This document shows, piece by piece, positions 54,601 through 63,974 of a stretch of 64,000 nt of DNA. Source of the DNA: Ginsengibacter hankyongi (lineage in GTDB: Bacteria > Bacteroidota > Bacteroidia > Chitinophagales > Chitinophagaceae); the NCBI RefSeq assembly GCF_008710285.1, contig NZ_VYQF01000003.1, positions 372,001-436,000 of the forward strand, read 5' to 3'. The stretch's first letter is position 1, and the number at the start of each line of letters is the position of its first letter. The position numbers were made by a program, and so were the translations under genes. A model generated the notes under the pieces. The model had not been told where the DNA came from. It saw nothing but the letters and a program-made list of their open reading frames with translations, and did no database searches.

Positions 54601-56049
54601 TTAATCAATTAAAGATTGAGGCCAGCCAGAAGGTAACGATGGATTGTAATTAGGGTTTTTGTCTGGAATTTTAGCATTTACTTCTTTTAGCCAATCATCC
54701 AAGTCATGGTGTAACTCTTCTGCCTTTTTGGGATATTTTTCAATTAAATTATTTTTCTCTCCAATATCTGTTTTGAGATCATACAATTGCTTTGAACTGT
54801 CCTCATAAAATTGAATTAACTTCCAGTTTCCTTTTACTATCGCGCTACTTGGTTTACCATAAGGCTTGCCGGTATAATGAGGATAATTCCAATAGAAAGT
54901 CCGGTTCGCAAGTTCATTTTCCTGGTTTTTATTAAGAAGTATATTTTTGATACTGATTCCATCAAATTTAAGATGCGCAGGTTTGGCGACACCCACCATA
55001 TCCAACAGGGTTGGAAATAAATCGTATTCTGCGACGGGCGTTTTATTTAACGTTCCGGCGGAGATTTTCCCATCCCATTCAATTATCAATGGAACTCTTA
55101 ATCCACCTTCGAGCAATCCTCCTTTTCCACCCCTAAACGGTATATTGATCGTTTCAGGTTCGCGGCCTCCGTTATCAGATAAAAATACAATCAGCGTATT
55201 CTTTCTTAATCCGTTTACATCCAGATAATTCAACAATCTGCCAACAGCTTCATCCATATGTTCATGCATAGCAGCATATTTGGCTGCATCCACACCCTCT
55301 TTTGGTAAATCCATTTTCAGATATTTTTGGATTAGACTATCTTTCGCCTCTATTGGCATGTGAACTGCATAAGTTGCAAAATACAAGAACCATGGTTTGG
55401 TCTTTGGTTGTTTTAGCCATTCAATAGCTTTATCGGCCAAATGGTCAGTAAGAAATTCTCTTCCTCGTGCATCCACATTATAAAAGCCTTTTGTCTGAAG
55501 AGAATCTTTCTCTACGAAATATGTGGTAGGATTAGCAGGGCTTATCATATACTGATAGTCAAACCCCTGCTTATTGGGCAAATAAACTAGGCTCGTCCCC
55601 AAATGCCATTTACCTACCATTGCAGTTTGATATCCGCCTTTCTTTAAAACTTCAGCAATGGTAATCTCGGAATCCGGAAGAAATTGCTGAAATGGCTTTT
55701 CAATCAGTTTTGGATTTTTGTATCGCTCCGCACCGCCGGGAATCCAATTCGTTATGCCTAGTCTTTCCGGATACTTTCCTGTCATGATACCAGCTCTTGT
55801 AGGTGAACAAACACATGATACATAAGCAGTTGAAAATTTCATTCCCTTCTCGGCTATTTTATCAATATGGGGTGTTTTCCATGGCTTTTGACCATAACAA
55901 CTGATCCCATTATAACTCATGTCATCCACCAAAATAAAAAGGATGTTGGGTTTTTGATTTTTTATCTGCTTCTTTTGGCTTTTCACCCGGTTAAAACTAG
56001 TGGCCACAAGTAGAAACATAATTTGAGAAATAATTAATAATTGTTTCAT
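54601..56049 (-). CDS. Type I sulfatase (second, secreted)
   Basis: This 482-residue S1-family sulfatase has a signal peptide (MKQLLIISQIMFLLVATSFN). The formylglycine motif is Cys81-Ser-Pro-Thr-Arg85 in 'SCVCSPTRAGIMTGKYPERLG'. The calcium pair is normal (Asp42-Asp43 in 'LVDDMSYN'), and 'VFLSDNGG' and the C-terminal 'GNWKLIQFYEDSSKQLYDLKTDIGEKNNLIEKYP' are also present. It would remove sulfate from the PUL substrate after maturation by a formylglycine-forming or anSME enzyme encoded elsewhere. It lies 58 nt downstream of the SusD gene, between it and the GH10-like gene. It is not close in sequence to the first sulfatase. Confidence 0.92.
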   Translation of the reverse strand: MKQLLIISQIMFLLVATSFNRVKSQKKQIKNQKPNILFILVDDMSYNGISCYGQKPWKTPHIDKIAEKGMKFSTAYVSCVCSPTRAGIMTGKYPERLGITNWIPGGAERYKNPKLIEKPFQQFLPDSEITIAEVLKKGGYQTAMVGKWHLGTSLVYLPNKQGFDYQYMISPANPTTYFVEKDSLQTKGFYNVDARGREFLTDHLADKAIEWLKQPKTKPWFLYFATYAVHMPIEAKDSLIQKYLKMDLPKEGVDAAKYAAMHEHMDEAVGRLLNYLDVNGLRKNTLIVFLSDNGGREPETINIPFRGGKGGLLEGGLRVPLIIEWDGKISAGTLNKTPVAEYDLFPTLLDMVGVAKPAHLKFDGISIKNILLNKNQENELANRTFYWNYPHYTGKPYGKPSSAIVKGNWKLIQFYEDSSKQLYDLKTDIGEKNNLIEKYPKKAEELHHDLDDWLKEVNAKIPDKNPNYNPSLPSGWPQSLID

Positions 56050-56107
56050 TATTTTTTAAATTTTATTTTTTGCCACCATTGAATTTCCGCTTTTATTGGT
56101 GATGGAC

Positions 56108-57580
56108 TCAATACCCGGGATTCTGGTCTTTCGTTGGGTCTAATGCTTTATTAAAATTAAATTCTGCAGCAGGAATGGGAAACAGGTAATTTTTTTGCGC
56201 AATCGCTTTCCCTTTCGTAGCCATAATTATTTCCTGAGCTTTTCCGGCTCTTTTCAATTCAAGCCACCTCTTTCCTTCATACTGAAACTCATAACCATAT
56301 TCTTTTATTACCAAATCTATAAAAGTGGAGTCATCGTAATCTGCTAATTTAAAATCAACATTTGAAGGAGTTGTAGGGTTTTTGCCATAAGCCCGCCGAT
56401 GAACCTCATTAAGCGCTTCCATCGCTTCAGGAGTCGGGCCATTGTTGGTTTTGCAGGCAGCTTCTGCATAAATCAGCAACAAATCTGCATAACGATACCA
56501 GGTCGCAGGATTTCCTGCTTTCGGTCCGGGGTCAATAAATTTTTTGTTAAGCAATGTAGTATTACCAAGTCCAAAATTCCACGGATACCATAAACCTTTG
56601 CGAAGGTCATTATTATCCCAGCTCGAAAAAACCGCATTACTAGAATCGGTATAAAAACCAAAGTAACCTCCCTGTCCTAATAATCTAGTCGCAGGATGAT
56701 TGATATACATGGGCCAGATGTTACTAAAACCAGTTTGATTACTAAATTCAATATAGAAAATTTCTTCTTTGGTAATTCCCGCATTTGAGCCGAAAATCTT
56801 TTGTAAATCATTAGTGGATGATATAGGAACTAAGGCATATTTATTTGATTGTATTACCTGTTTTGCTTCATTTGCCGCATCCGCATACTGTTCTAATTGT
56901 AAATACACATCGGCCAAAACAGTTTTAGCAGCCCATTTGGAAGGCCTTCCGGCAAGGCTTTGCTTATCGGGCAAATTCGTTTCTGCATATTTCAAATCTG
57001 ATATAATTAGAGCATATACTGAATCAACAGGGCTTTTTTTCACATTGATTTCAGTCAGATTCGCCTCGGTCCTTATCGGCACTCCCCCCCAGCTTCTCAC
57101 TAAATGAAAGTAATCAAAAGCACGTAAAAATTTTGCCTCTGCCACATAACGGACAATATCAGCCTGTGATATCGCATTACCATTTGGAGCATTTTTTATA
57201 ACCAGATTTGCATTACGAATGCTTAAATAAAAGGCGCGCCAGGCGAGTGCAACTTTACTCGTATGTGTAGCATCCAGGCCCGCAAAATCATTTAATACAG
57301 CCAGGCTGCCACGCCCATAACCATAATCTACATAAGGCTCCAGTTCAGGAATATAAGATCCCATTATATCTGTACTACGCAAAGGCGGATAAATTGCATT
57401 TACACCAGCCTCTACGTCAGCGGCAGTATTATAAAATGTTTCTACTGCCAGTGATTTCGGATGTTCTTCTAAACTTTTTTGACAGGAAGAAAAGAATGTT
57501 AGGGATAATATTCCCATAAATCCAACTTCAAAAATCTTTTGAAGCCTTTTAGGAGAAGAAGGTTTGATTAAATTTTTCAT
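56108..57580 (-). CDS. SusD/RagB-family lipoprotein (PUL B)
   Basis: This 490-residue outer-membrane lipoprotein has lipobox 'LTFFSSC' (Cys33). The SusD fold is clear in 'EAKFLRAFDYFHLVRSWGGVPIRTEANL', 'GRPSKWAAKTVLADVYLQLEQYADA' and the closing 'RYADLLLIYAEAACKTNNGPT...YLFPIPAAEFNFNKALDPTKDQNPGY'. It forms the lid over the SusC encoded 46 nt upstream. It is of normal length and differs clearly from the SusD of PUL A. Confidence 0.93.
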   Translation of the reverse strand: MKNLIKPSSPKRLQKIFEVGFMGILSLTFFSSCQKSLEEHPKSLAVETFYNTAADVEAGVNAIYPPLRSTDIMGSYIPELEPYVDYGYGRGSLAVLNDFAGLDATHTSKVALAWRAFYLSIRNANLVIKNAPNGNAISQADIVRYVAEAKFLRAFDYFHLVRSWGGVPIRTEANLTEINVKKSPVDSVYALIISDLKYAETNLPDKQSLAGRPSKWAAKTVLADVYLQLEQYADAANEAKQVIQSNKYALVPISSTNDLQKIFGSNAGITKEEIFYIEFSNQTGFSNIWPMYINHPATRLLGQGGYFGFYTDSSNAVFSSWDNNDLRKGLWYPWNFGLGNTTLLNKKFIDPGPKAGNPATWYRYADLLLIYAEAACKTNNGPTPEAMEALNEVHRRAYGKNPTTPSNVDFKLADYDDSTFIDLVIKEYGYEFQYEGKRWLELKRAGKAQEIIMATKGKAIAQKNYLFPIPAAEFNFNKALDPTKDQNPGY

Positions 57581-57626
57581 GATTTTAATTTTAAAAAGGA
57601 AATTTTCCTGTTAAAAGCTGATTATT

Positions 57627-60620
57627 TTAAAATCCTGCGCGGATACCGAATGTAACTGACTTTGAAGTTGGATAACTATACCAGTCGTATCCTATCGAAG
57701 TAGAATTGCCGCTACCTCTTGCATTTACTTCAGGGTCATACCATGAGTATTTTGTGAGGGTTAATAAATTTTGGCCGCTGACGTATAATTGAAGATTCCT
57801 AATCCAATTTACTTTTAAAACTTCGCCAGATAAATTATATGCTAATTGAATGTTTTTTAAACGCATATAAGAACCATCCTCAATATACCTGTTGGATACT
57901 TTAGCAGTTACAGAACGGCTGATAACCGGATATTTTGCATTGGTATTTGCAGGAGTCCAGTGGTTTGTAAAAACTTGTTCGGGCATATTCAAACCATAAC
58001 CGTAATCTATTGTGTTATTAATCGTATTTACATTAAAAATGTCATTTCCATAAGTCCCCTGAATAAAAAAGCTAAGTTCGAAATTCTTATAATTCATCAC
58101 GGAATTAAATCCATAAGTAAAATCAGGATTGGGGTCTCCGATATAGGTTTCATCTGCAGGAGTAATTTGCCCGTCGCCATCTAAATCTTTGAATTTAATA
58201 TGGCCCTTTTCATCATATCCATCTTCCAGATATCCCCAGAAGCGCCCAATTGGTTGCCCTTCACGAAGAATATTTGAATTATCAACTATTATTGCCTGGC
58301 TAAGTATGCCACCAAGAATATCCTCATCGCCGGCAAGTTTTACTACTTTATTCTTGTTAAAAGAAATATTTCCATTTATATCCCATTTAAATTTTCCGGT
58401 AAAAGCTCTTGCATCCACCGCAAATTCAAAACCTTTGTTTTGTACTTCTCCAATATTTTGTATCGTACTTGTCCATCCAAAGGAAGGTGGCAACTGCACA
58501 TTATTAAGCAAATCCCTGGTATTTTTAATGTAGTAGTCTGCTGTAATAAGAATCCTGTTGTTTAGGAACCCCAGATCAAGGCCGAGGTCTTTTTGCTCTG
58601 TGGTTTCCCATTTTAAATCACCGGGTAAACGTGTTCCAGGCGCATAAGAAACATAAAGTCCATTATTAAAAACAGTATGGCCAGAGGAAAGCTGGTTGAG
58701 TGTTGTATAAGCTCCGATTGCCTGGCTTCCGGTATTGCCCCAACCTGCCCGCAATTTTAAATCAGAAATAAAATTGATGTTCCGGAAAAAATTTTCATTT
58801 GAAACTCTCCATGCAAGCGCAGCAGAAGGGAAATACCCCCATTTGTTACCGTTGCTATATACGGAAGCGCCATCAGCGCGATAACTTACAGTGGCAAGAT
58901 ATTTATTGTCATAAGTATAATTTACCCTGCCTAAATATGAAATTATTGCAGAGGCTGAATATCCGGAACCCGGAATACCTGGAGTAGCTGAAGAGCCAAG
59001 AGAATAAGTTTGGGTAATATCACTAAAGAATCCAACACCACTTCCACTTAGCGAAGTATTATTGAAGTCCTGATAAGTAAAGCCGGCAACTGCGGAAACA
59101 GTATGCTTTTTGTTAAATGTTTTGTTATAACTGATCGTATTCTCGCTTAACAAACTTGTTGACTCGCTTGTACTAACACTTGCATTACCAGTGGAATTTA
59201 CAAATTTTGTAGATGTGTATTCATCATTGCGGCCGACAGAATAAACAATACCACCTGAAACTTTTATTGCTAATTCAGGAATTGGATTATAAATCACAGA
59301 AGCATTTGTTAATATTTTATTTTGTCTTACCTGGTCGGTTTGTTCATTAATATAATTCAGCGGATTTACAATTCCACTGGAAATAAAAGGATAAGAAGTG
59401 GACAATACCCGGTAGGAACCATCTCTATTATAAGGCGTTAATGTGGGTGGTGCTGAAATAGCGCCGGAAATCATTGATTGTCCACGGTTGCTCCCCGCAC
59501 CATCATTCAACTGGTCATTCATTGTCCTAGTCATGATACTTGCAAGGCTTACATTTATTTTTTTACTTATTGCATGATTAAGATTTAAATCCAAAGAATA
59601 GCGGCTATACTCACTTCCTTTTATAATTCCTTTCTGGTCTACAGTACTTCCGGTAATAGAGAACTGCGTTTTATCTGTTCCTCCATTTATATTTACCGAT
59701 AATGTTTTCATTGGCGCTGTTTGAAAAACAAGATCCTGCCAATCAAATCCGGTTCCAAGGCTATCAATATAGGACTGGCTAAAGAATGACGTTCCATTGT
59801 CATTAACTTGCTGCTCATTATATAAGCTCGCATATTGTTTCGCATTCATCAACTTAAGTTTCTTTCTTAAAGTTTGGGAACTATAGCTTGATTCTACATT
59901 AACCTGTGTTCTCCCTGCCTTACCTTTTTTCGTTGTTATCAAAACAACTCCATTCGCACCACGCGAACCATAAATAGCCGTGGCAGAAGCATCTTTCAAA
60001 ATTTCAATACTTGCAATATCTGCATTGTTAACGAGCGATGGGTCGTCAGTTGGAAATCCATCTATTACATAAAGAGGCTCATTATTCCCCTGGAGAGAAT
60101 TAGTACCTCTTATGCGGATGCTGATTCCGTCTCCCGGAGCTCCCGTATTTTGTAATACCTGTACACCGGCAGCTCTGCCTGATAAGCTTTGCATCACGCT
60201 GGTTGTTGGAAATGCATTGATCTGTTCAGATTTAACTTGTGAAACGGATCCCGTCAAATCACTCTTTTTCACTGTACCATAACCAATAACGACTACATCC
60301 TGTAATTTGGTTTCAGCTGGAGTAAGACTTACATTAATCATTGACTGACGATTAATACTTACCTCTTTAGCATTAAAACCAATATGAGTAAATACCAAAG
60401 TGCCATTTTGTCGCGAAACCTTCATTTCAAAGTTTCCGTTTTTATCTGTATTAACTCCTTTCGTAGTCCCTTTCAATCGCACGCTTACACCAACTAAATC
60501 ACTTTGATCTTTTGCTGAAATAACCTTCCCTGTAATTGTAGTAATGTTTTGGGCAAATAAATTTTGCATAAAAAGCAACCCAACAAAAAGACAGGCCGCG
60601 TACAGTGATTTTCCTTTCAT
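57627..60620 (-). CDS. SusC/RagA TonB-dependent receptor without STN (PUL B)
   Basis: This 997-residue outer-membrane transporter has a signal (YAACLFVGLLFMQNLFAQ). It starts straight with the carboxypeptidase-regulatory-like domain ('ITGKVISAKDQSDLVGVSVRLKG'), then the plug opening 'LQDVVVIGYGTVKKSDLTGSVSQV' and the 22-strand barrel, ending 'SVTFGIRAGF'. Unlike the PUL A receptor it has no STN domain, so it should not signal to a FecR/ECF pair; regulation must come from elsewhere, perhaps the IclR regulator. It imports oligosaccharides with its SusD partner. Confidence 0.93.
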   Translation of the reverse strand: MKGKSLYAACLFVGLLFMQNLFAQNITTITGKVISAKDQSDLVGVSVRLKGTTKGVNTDKNGNFEMKVSRQNGTLVFTHIGFNAKEVSINRQSMINVSLTPAETKLQDVVVIGYGTVKKSDLTGSVSQVKSEQINAFPTTSVMQSLSGRAAGVQVLQNTGAPGDGISIRIRGTNSLQGNNEPLYVIDGFPTDDPSLVNNADIASIEILKDASATAIYGSRGANGVVLITTKKGKAGRTQVNVESSYSSQTLRKKLKLMNAKQYASLYNEQQVNDNGTSFFSQSYIDSLGTGFDWQDLVFQTAPMKTLSVNINGGTDKTQFSITGSTVDQKGIIKGSEYSRYSLDLNLNHAISKKINVSLASIMTRTMNDQLNDGAGSNRGQSMISGAISAPPTLTPYNRDGSYRVLSTSYPFISSGIVNPLNYINEQTDQVRQNKILTNASVIYNPIPELAIKVSGGIVYSVGRNDEYTSTKFVNSTGNASVSTSESTSLLSENTISYNKTFNKKHTVSAVAGFTYQDFNNTSLSGSGVGFFSDITQTYSLGSSATPGIPGSGYSASAIISYLGRVNYTYDNKYLATVSYRADGASVYSNGNKWGYFPSAALAWRVSNENFFRNINFISDLKLRAGWGNTGSQAIGAYTTLNQLSSGHTVFNNGLYVSYAPGTRLPGDLKWETTEQKDLGLDLGFLNNRILITADYYIKNTRDLLNNVQLPPSFGWTSTIQNIGEVQNKGFEFAVDARAFTGKFKWDINGNISFNKNKVVKLAGDEDILGGILSQAIIVDNSNILREGQPIGRFWGYLEDGYDEKGHIKFKDLDGDGQITPADETYIGDPNPDFTYGFNSVMNYKNFELSFFIQGTYGNDIFNVNTINNTIDYGYGLNMPEQVFTNHWTPANTNAKYPVISRSVTAKVSNRYIEDGSYMRLKNIQLAYNLSGEVLKVNWIRNLQLYVSGQNLLTLTKYSWYDPEVNARGSGNSTSIGYDWYSYPTSKSVTFGIRAGF

Positions 60621-60652
60621 AATTTATAAAAATTGAGTGTAAAAAATATTTC

Positions 60653-60669
60653 TAATTTTATATTATAAA
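60653..60669. promoter_or_regulatory. 17-bp motif upstream of susC (PUL B), shared with 41915-41931
   Basis: The plus strand reads TAATTTTATATTATAAA, identical to the sequence ahead of the dehydratase gene at 42023. It lies 33-49 nt upstream of the minus-strand susC start. It is AT-rich and nearly self-complementary at its core (TTTATATTATAAA), so it could be an operator, but chance matching in AT-rich DNA cannot be excluded. Confidence 0.35.
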
Positions 60670-60932
60670 GTTGCATTCAATATAGTGACGTAAATGTAAA
60701 ACTTAATTTATTATTTCCAAATAATTTATTCAGACTATTTTTTTGTAGAAGTGAAAATCAATAGGATTGCTTTTGCAGTATGAAGTAATTCCTAAAGTCA
60801 AAATCGTTATTATTTATTCTTTAACGTGCCTATGGTTCTTATCGATCTGCAAATCCCACAGGCTTTGCTATTGTTCTTTATTAAAAGCAATCGATAAGAA
60901 TCATATATAAAGAACTTTTTCTATCTGATATT

Positions 60933-61960
60933 TTATTTTAATTTCTGTTTACTATTTGATTCATATCTTTTTGCCGCACCTGCCAACTGAATTCCTTTTA
61001 AAATATCCTCTCGATAAAGTTCAATCGTGGGCTTCCAAAATGTTTGTAAAAAGCCATCTAATCTGGAGTTTGCTAAGTGGGAATTGCAAAACTGAACAAT
61101 AGATGAAAAATTTTGGGCGTTTTCCCCGTTGTAGTTACCACTGGGAATTTGATCATAACCAGCAGTTTCCAGATCAATGAATGTTTTTACCCGTTTTGAA
61201 TTGGCATCAAAATTTTCTCCATAAAACCAATTACTTTGAATTACCGATTTGGCATGCTATTATAGAATAAATCCGGATATTGCCAGGCATAATCAGACCA
61301 CACCCAGGGGCGTGCCCCAGCCTTTTCAACTTGGGCTATCATAAAGTACAGATCGCCCCACCACACATCGTTCTTACGAACAACCACATAATTATAATCT
61401 GCCTGGCTCTCAGCATTTTCGTCATTCATGCCAAGATGAAAAAAACGTGGCTTATCAAAAAGGGCTGACACTTCATTAATCAGGTCGCTGCAAACCGTAT
61501 AATATTCTTCAGTGGTTAGCATACGTGAATAGTCCTTTAGCCATGTATCGTGAGCTGCAGAAAAATTTAATTTCGGAATTGGCTCCAAACCCATTTTCCT
61601 GATCTTATTCAATTCATTACGCAGTTTTGTTACCGACCACGCATTACGTACCGCTATTTCTGGATGGCTTTCATACCTAATTGAATCTCCCAGATCAATG
61701 ACAACCATGTTCATTCCTTCACTGACCATTTTTTTCAGGGCATCATTCCATAAAGATTCGCTCAGCCTCAAATCCGGGTGGAATCCTCTCTCAGTATTCT
61801 TAGGTGAACTATACTCTTCCCACATATTAAAACTCAGGTGAAGCAGGCATGCCCATATTTTTTTATCAGCCGGCGTAGCCATTGATAATAAGATTTCAGG
61901 TATCGTAGTTAATAAGCCTGCTACCGATAACTGTTTAATAAAACTTCTTCTTAGCATCAT
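60933..61960 (-). pseudogene. Frameshifted secreted protein with RR signal (likely glycan-related)
   Basis: The first frame runs from the ATG at 61960 (MMLRRSFIKQLSVAGLLTT, a twin-arginine-type signal) to a stop at 61241, after 239 residues. The minus-strand reading continues in another frame from about 61247: 'VIQSNWFYGENFDANSKRV', 'KTFIDLETAGYDQIPSGNYN' and on to a stop at 60933. Inserting one A at 'CCAAATCGG' gives a single protein of about 342 residues with 'MPKSVIQSNW'. The body looks like a TIM-barrel glycan enzyme or lipoyl-free hydrolase ('WVWSDYAWQYPDLFYNSMP'), but I do not recognise the family. It lies between the Gfo/Idh gene and susC of PUL B. Confidence 0.75.
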
Positions 61961-62107
61961 TTACCATTATTTTTATTATCCGAATAAAAAGTGCCAACAG
62001 CCCACTCTTCAAAGCTTTTAATTTCTCTTTCAAATTGAAGTTAAAAGGGCAATTCATTCTATTTCTTTGAAATCAAAACCTCACCTGTTTGTCCTTACTG
62101 GTGCCTG

Positions 62108-63184
62108 TCAGAGGTAAACAACGCTTTCTGAAGCGATACTTTCATAACAAGCATTCATAGCCTCAACAGTTTCCCTATGCCACTTCAAGTTGATCTTAGG
62201 TATTTTTCTATTCCGAATGCAATCAACAAATTCATCCATCATTCCAATCCATTCATCGAAATAAGTATATTGAACAGTGTATCTATCATTAGGAGCGCCG
62301 TTATGATACACATTTGGCCCAAAACAATCGGCAAGTAAAACTCCCTTTTCGCCACTAATACTTACATTTACCTCCATACGTTTAGGATAGATTTCCCATC
62401 CCGGTCCTGGAATTTCCAATCGTTCTTCCAAGCGCGACCAGGAAGGATCAAATAAAAATCTGATTCCATTCTTCATTTTGCCGCTTACCAATAAATTATC
62501 TTCAACCTGGATATCTTTTCTGATATTTTGCCCGGCTTCAGCGTAGAGATACTCAAACTCACTATTGGTAAGGCATCGGATCATATCAAATACATGGGGA
62601 TGATCAGCAAGGGCGCCACCGCGAAAACGATTGTCTCCCGGACGAAGTTGAACCTGCTTACCATAACTAGCTTCCGCATCATTTTGCCACGGGAATGCCC
62701 AGACCGGAGAAAGTGTAATATTAGTAGCGTTTATGCTACTGATTTTTCCCAATTCATTAGATGATACCAATTGCTTTATACGCGCCATTACAGGATTATA
62801 ATGTAGTTCGAGTTCGATCTGGCAAACAATACCACTTTCTTCTACCATTTCGATCATTTGAGCATATTCATCCATATCAAAAGTGGGAACCTTCATACAA
62901 AGAATATTTATATGCCGTTGCGTACAAGTCTTAAATTGATCAAGATGCTTATTATTGGCTGAAGCCATAACAACTGCTTCTATTTCCGGATGCTTATCGA
63001 ACATTTCCTGTTCATTCGTATAACAGGGAATCCCATAATTTCCTTTGAGAAAAACATTTTTAATTTTTTCTGTTTCTGCAGAAACGGCTACCCATTCGAA
63101 ATTGGGATTTTCTTTTAAAGTTTGAAAATACTTTCTTGAATGACCATGAGTTAATGAAAGTATCGCTATTTTAATTGGTTTCAT
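62108..63184 (-). CDS. Gfo/Idh/MocA-family oxidoreductase
   Basis: This 358-residue cytosolic protein has an N-terminal Rossmann domain ('KIAILSLTHGHSRKYFQTL', then 'IEAVVMASANNKHLDQFKTCTQRHINILCMKVPTFD', where the Lys of the usual Glu-Lys-Pro is kept). Its C-terminal alpha/beta domain has 'RGGALADHPHVFDMIRCLTN'. The family oxidises or reduces sugars and cyclitols with NAD(P). The Gly-rich first loop is unusual (Thr-His-Gly-His). It overlaps the upstream gene by 14 nt, so the pair is translated together. It probably modifies a sugar released by the PUL. Confidence 0.85.
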   Translation of the reverse strand: MKPIKIAILSLTHGHSRKYFQTLKENPNFEWVAVSAETEKIKNVFLKGNYGIPCYTNEQEMFDKHPEIEAVVMASANNKHLDQFKTCTQRHINILCMKVPTFDMDEYAQMIEMVEESGIVCQIELELHYNPVMARIKQLVSSNELGKISSINATNITLSPVWAFPWQNDAEASYGKQVQLRPGDNRFRGGALADHPHVFDMIRCLTNSEFEYLYAEAGQNIRKDIQVEDNLLVSGKMKNGIRFLFDPSWSRLEERLEIPGPGWEIYPKRMEVNVSISGEKGVLLADCFGPNVYHNGAPNDRYTVQYTYFDEWIGMMDEFVDCIRNRKIPKINLKWHRETVEAMNACYESIASESVVYL

Positions 63185-63974
63185 GGGTATAGATTGATAC
63201 GTTTTTTAAATTTATTTTTTCACGGTTTTTATCAGATTCAAATACTATTTTAAGCAACTTAGCCAGGTGTTTATGCTGTTGCTGCCATTCTGTAATTAAA
63301 GCTGAATCTTTTAATACACTGAATGCAGCTCTTACATGATCAATCTGCCTGTCATTGAAACCGAAGAGTTCCATATCTGTATCTGTATAGGATAATTCCC
63401 CTTTTTCAGTAAAAGTGTAAACTGAATTTTGCACAATTTGTGTATCAACGACCATGTCGCTGGCAACGCCTCTGCGGCCAATTACCTCATGCCTGTCCTG
63501 CAAAATGGCATTACCCGGAAGCTGGGTACTTACTTCAATACTGCATAAAATTTCATTATCCAATTTTACAATGAGATTTGCGATTTCAGTATCATTTATA
63601 TTTGCCTGAATGGAAACAATTTTTCCATTTCCAATAAACTCACAAAGATCCATTTCACGGTATAGAAGTGATGACAAAGTCCAATTGTCCCGGCTACCCC
63701 TGGAGGAAATGCGAAACAAACATGGCTCTTCTATTACGGCATCTGTCACTATTTTTTTCAATTCAGTGAATTTGCGCTTCATCCGCCATGGTAGTAAAGG
63801 AATCTGAGTTTTCTCCTTATTCGCATTTAGGAAATGGCATCCGGGTTGTAAATCAAGGACGTCAGGTTTAAATGATCCGAACAATTGAAAAGGGCCCGTC
63901 GCCGGAATACTATATTTTTCCAGCAAATTCATTAAAGAGTGTTCAACATCTCTTTCAGTTTTTATTAGTTCCAT
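63171..63974 (-). CDS. Companion protein, Gfo/Idh C-terminal-domain-like
   Basis: This 267-residue protein has no Rossmann loop. From about residue 120 it resembles the C-terminal alpha/beta domain of Gfo/Idh oxidoreductases ('LIVKLDNEILCSIEVSTQL', then 'RHEVIGRRGVASDMVVDTQ'). Its N-terminal part (about 1-110) is not recognised. It ends 14 nt inside the following Gfo/Idh gene, so the two products may work as a complex or have complementary parts. The likeness is weak and was judged by eye. Sequence upstream of 63974 is cut off by the window edge, so other operon genes may lie beyond. Confidence 0.6.
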   Translation of the reverse strand: MELIKTERDVEHSLMNLLEKYSIPATGPFQLFGSFKPDVLDLQPGCHFLNANKEKTQIPLLPWRMKRKFTELKKIVTDAVIEEPCLFRISSRGSRDNWTLSSLLYREMDLCEFIGNGKIVSIQANINDTEIANLIVKLDNEILCSIEVSTQLPGNAILQDRHEVIGRRGVASDMVVDTQIVQNSVYTFTEKGELSYTDTDMELFGFNDRQIDHVRAAFSVLKDSALITEWQQQHKHLAKLLKIVFESDKNREKINLKNVSIYTHETN

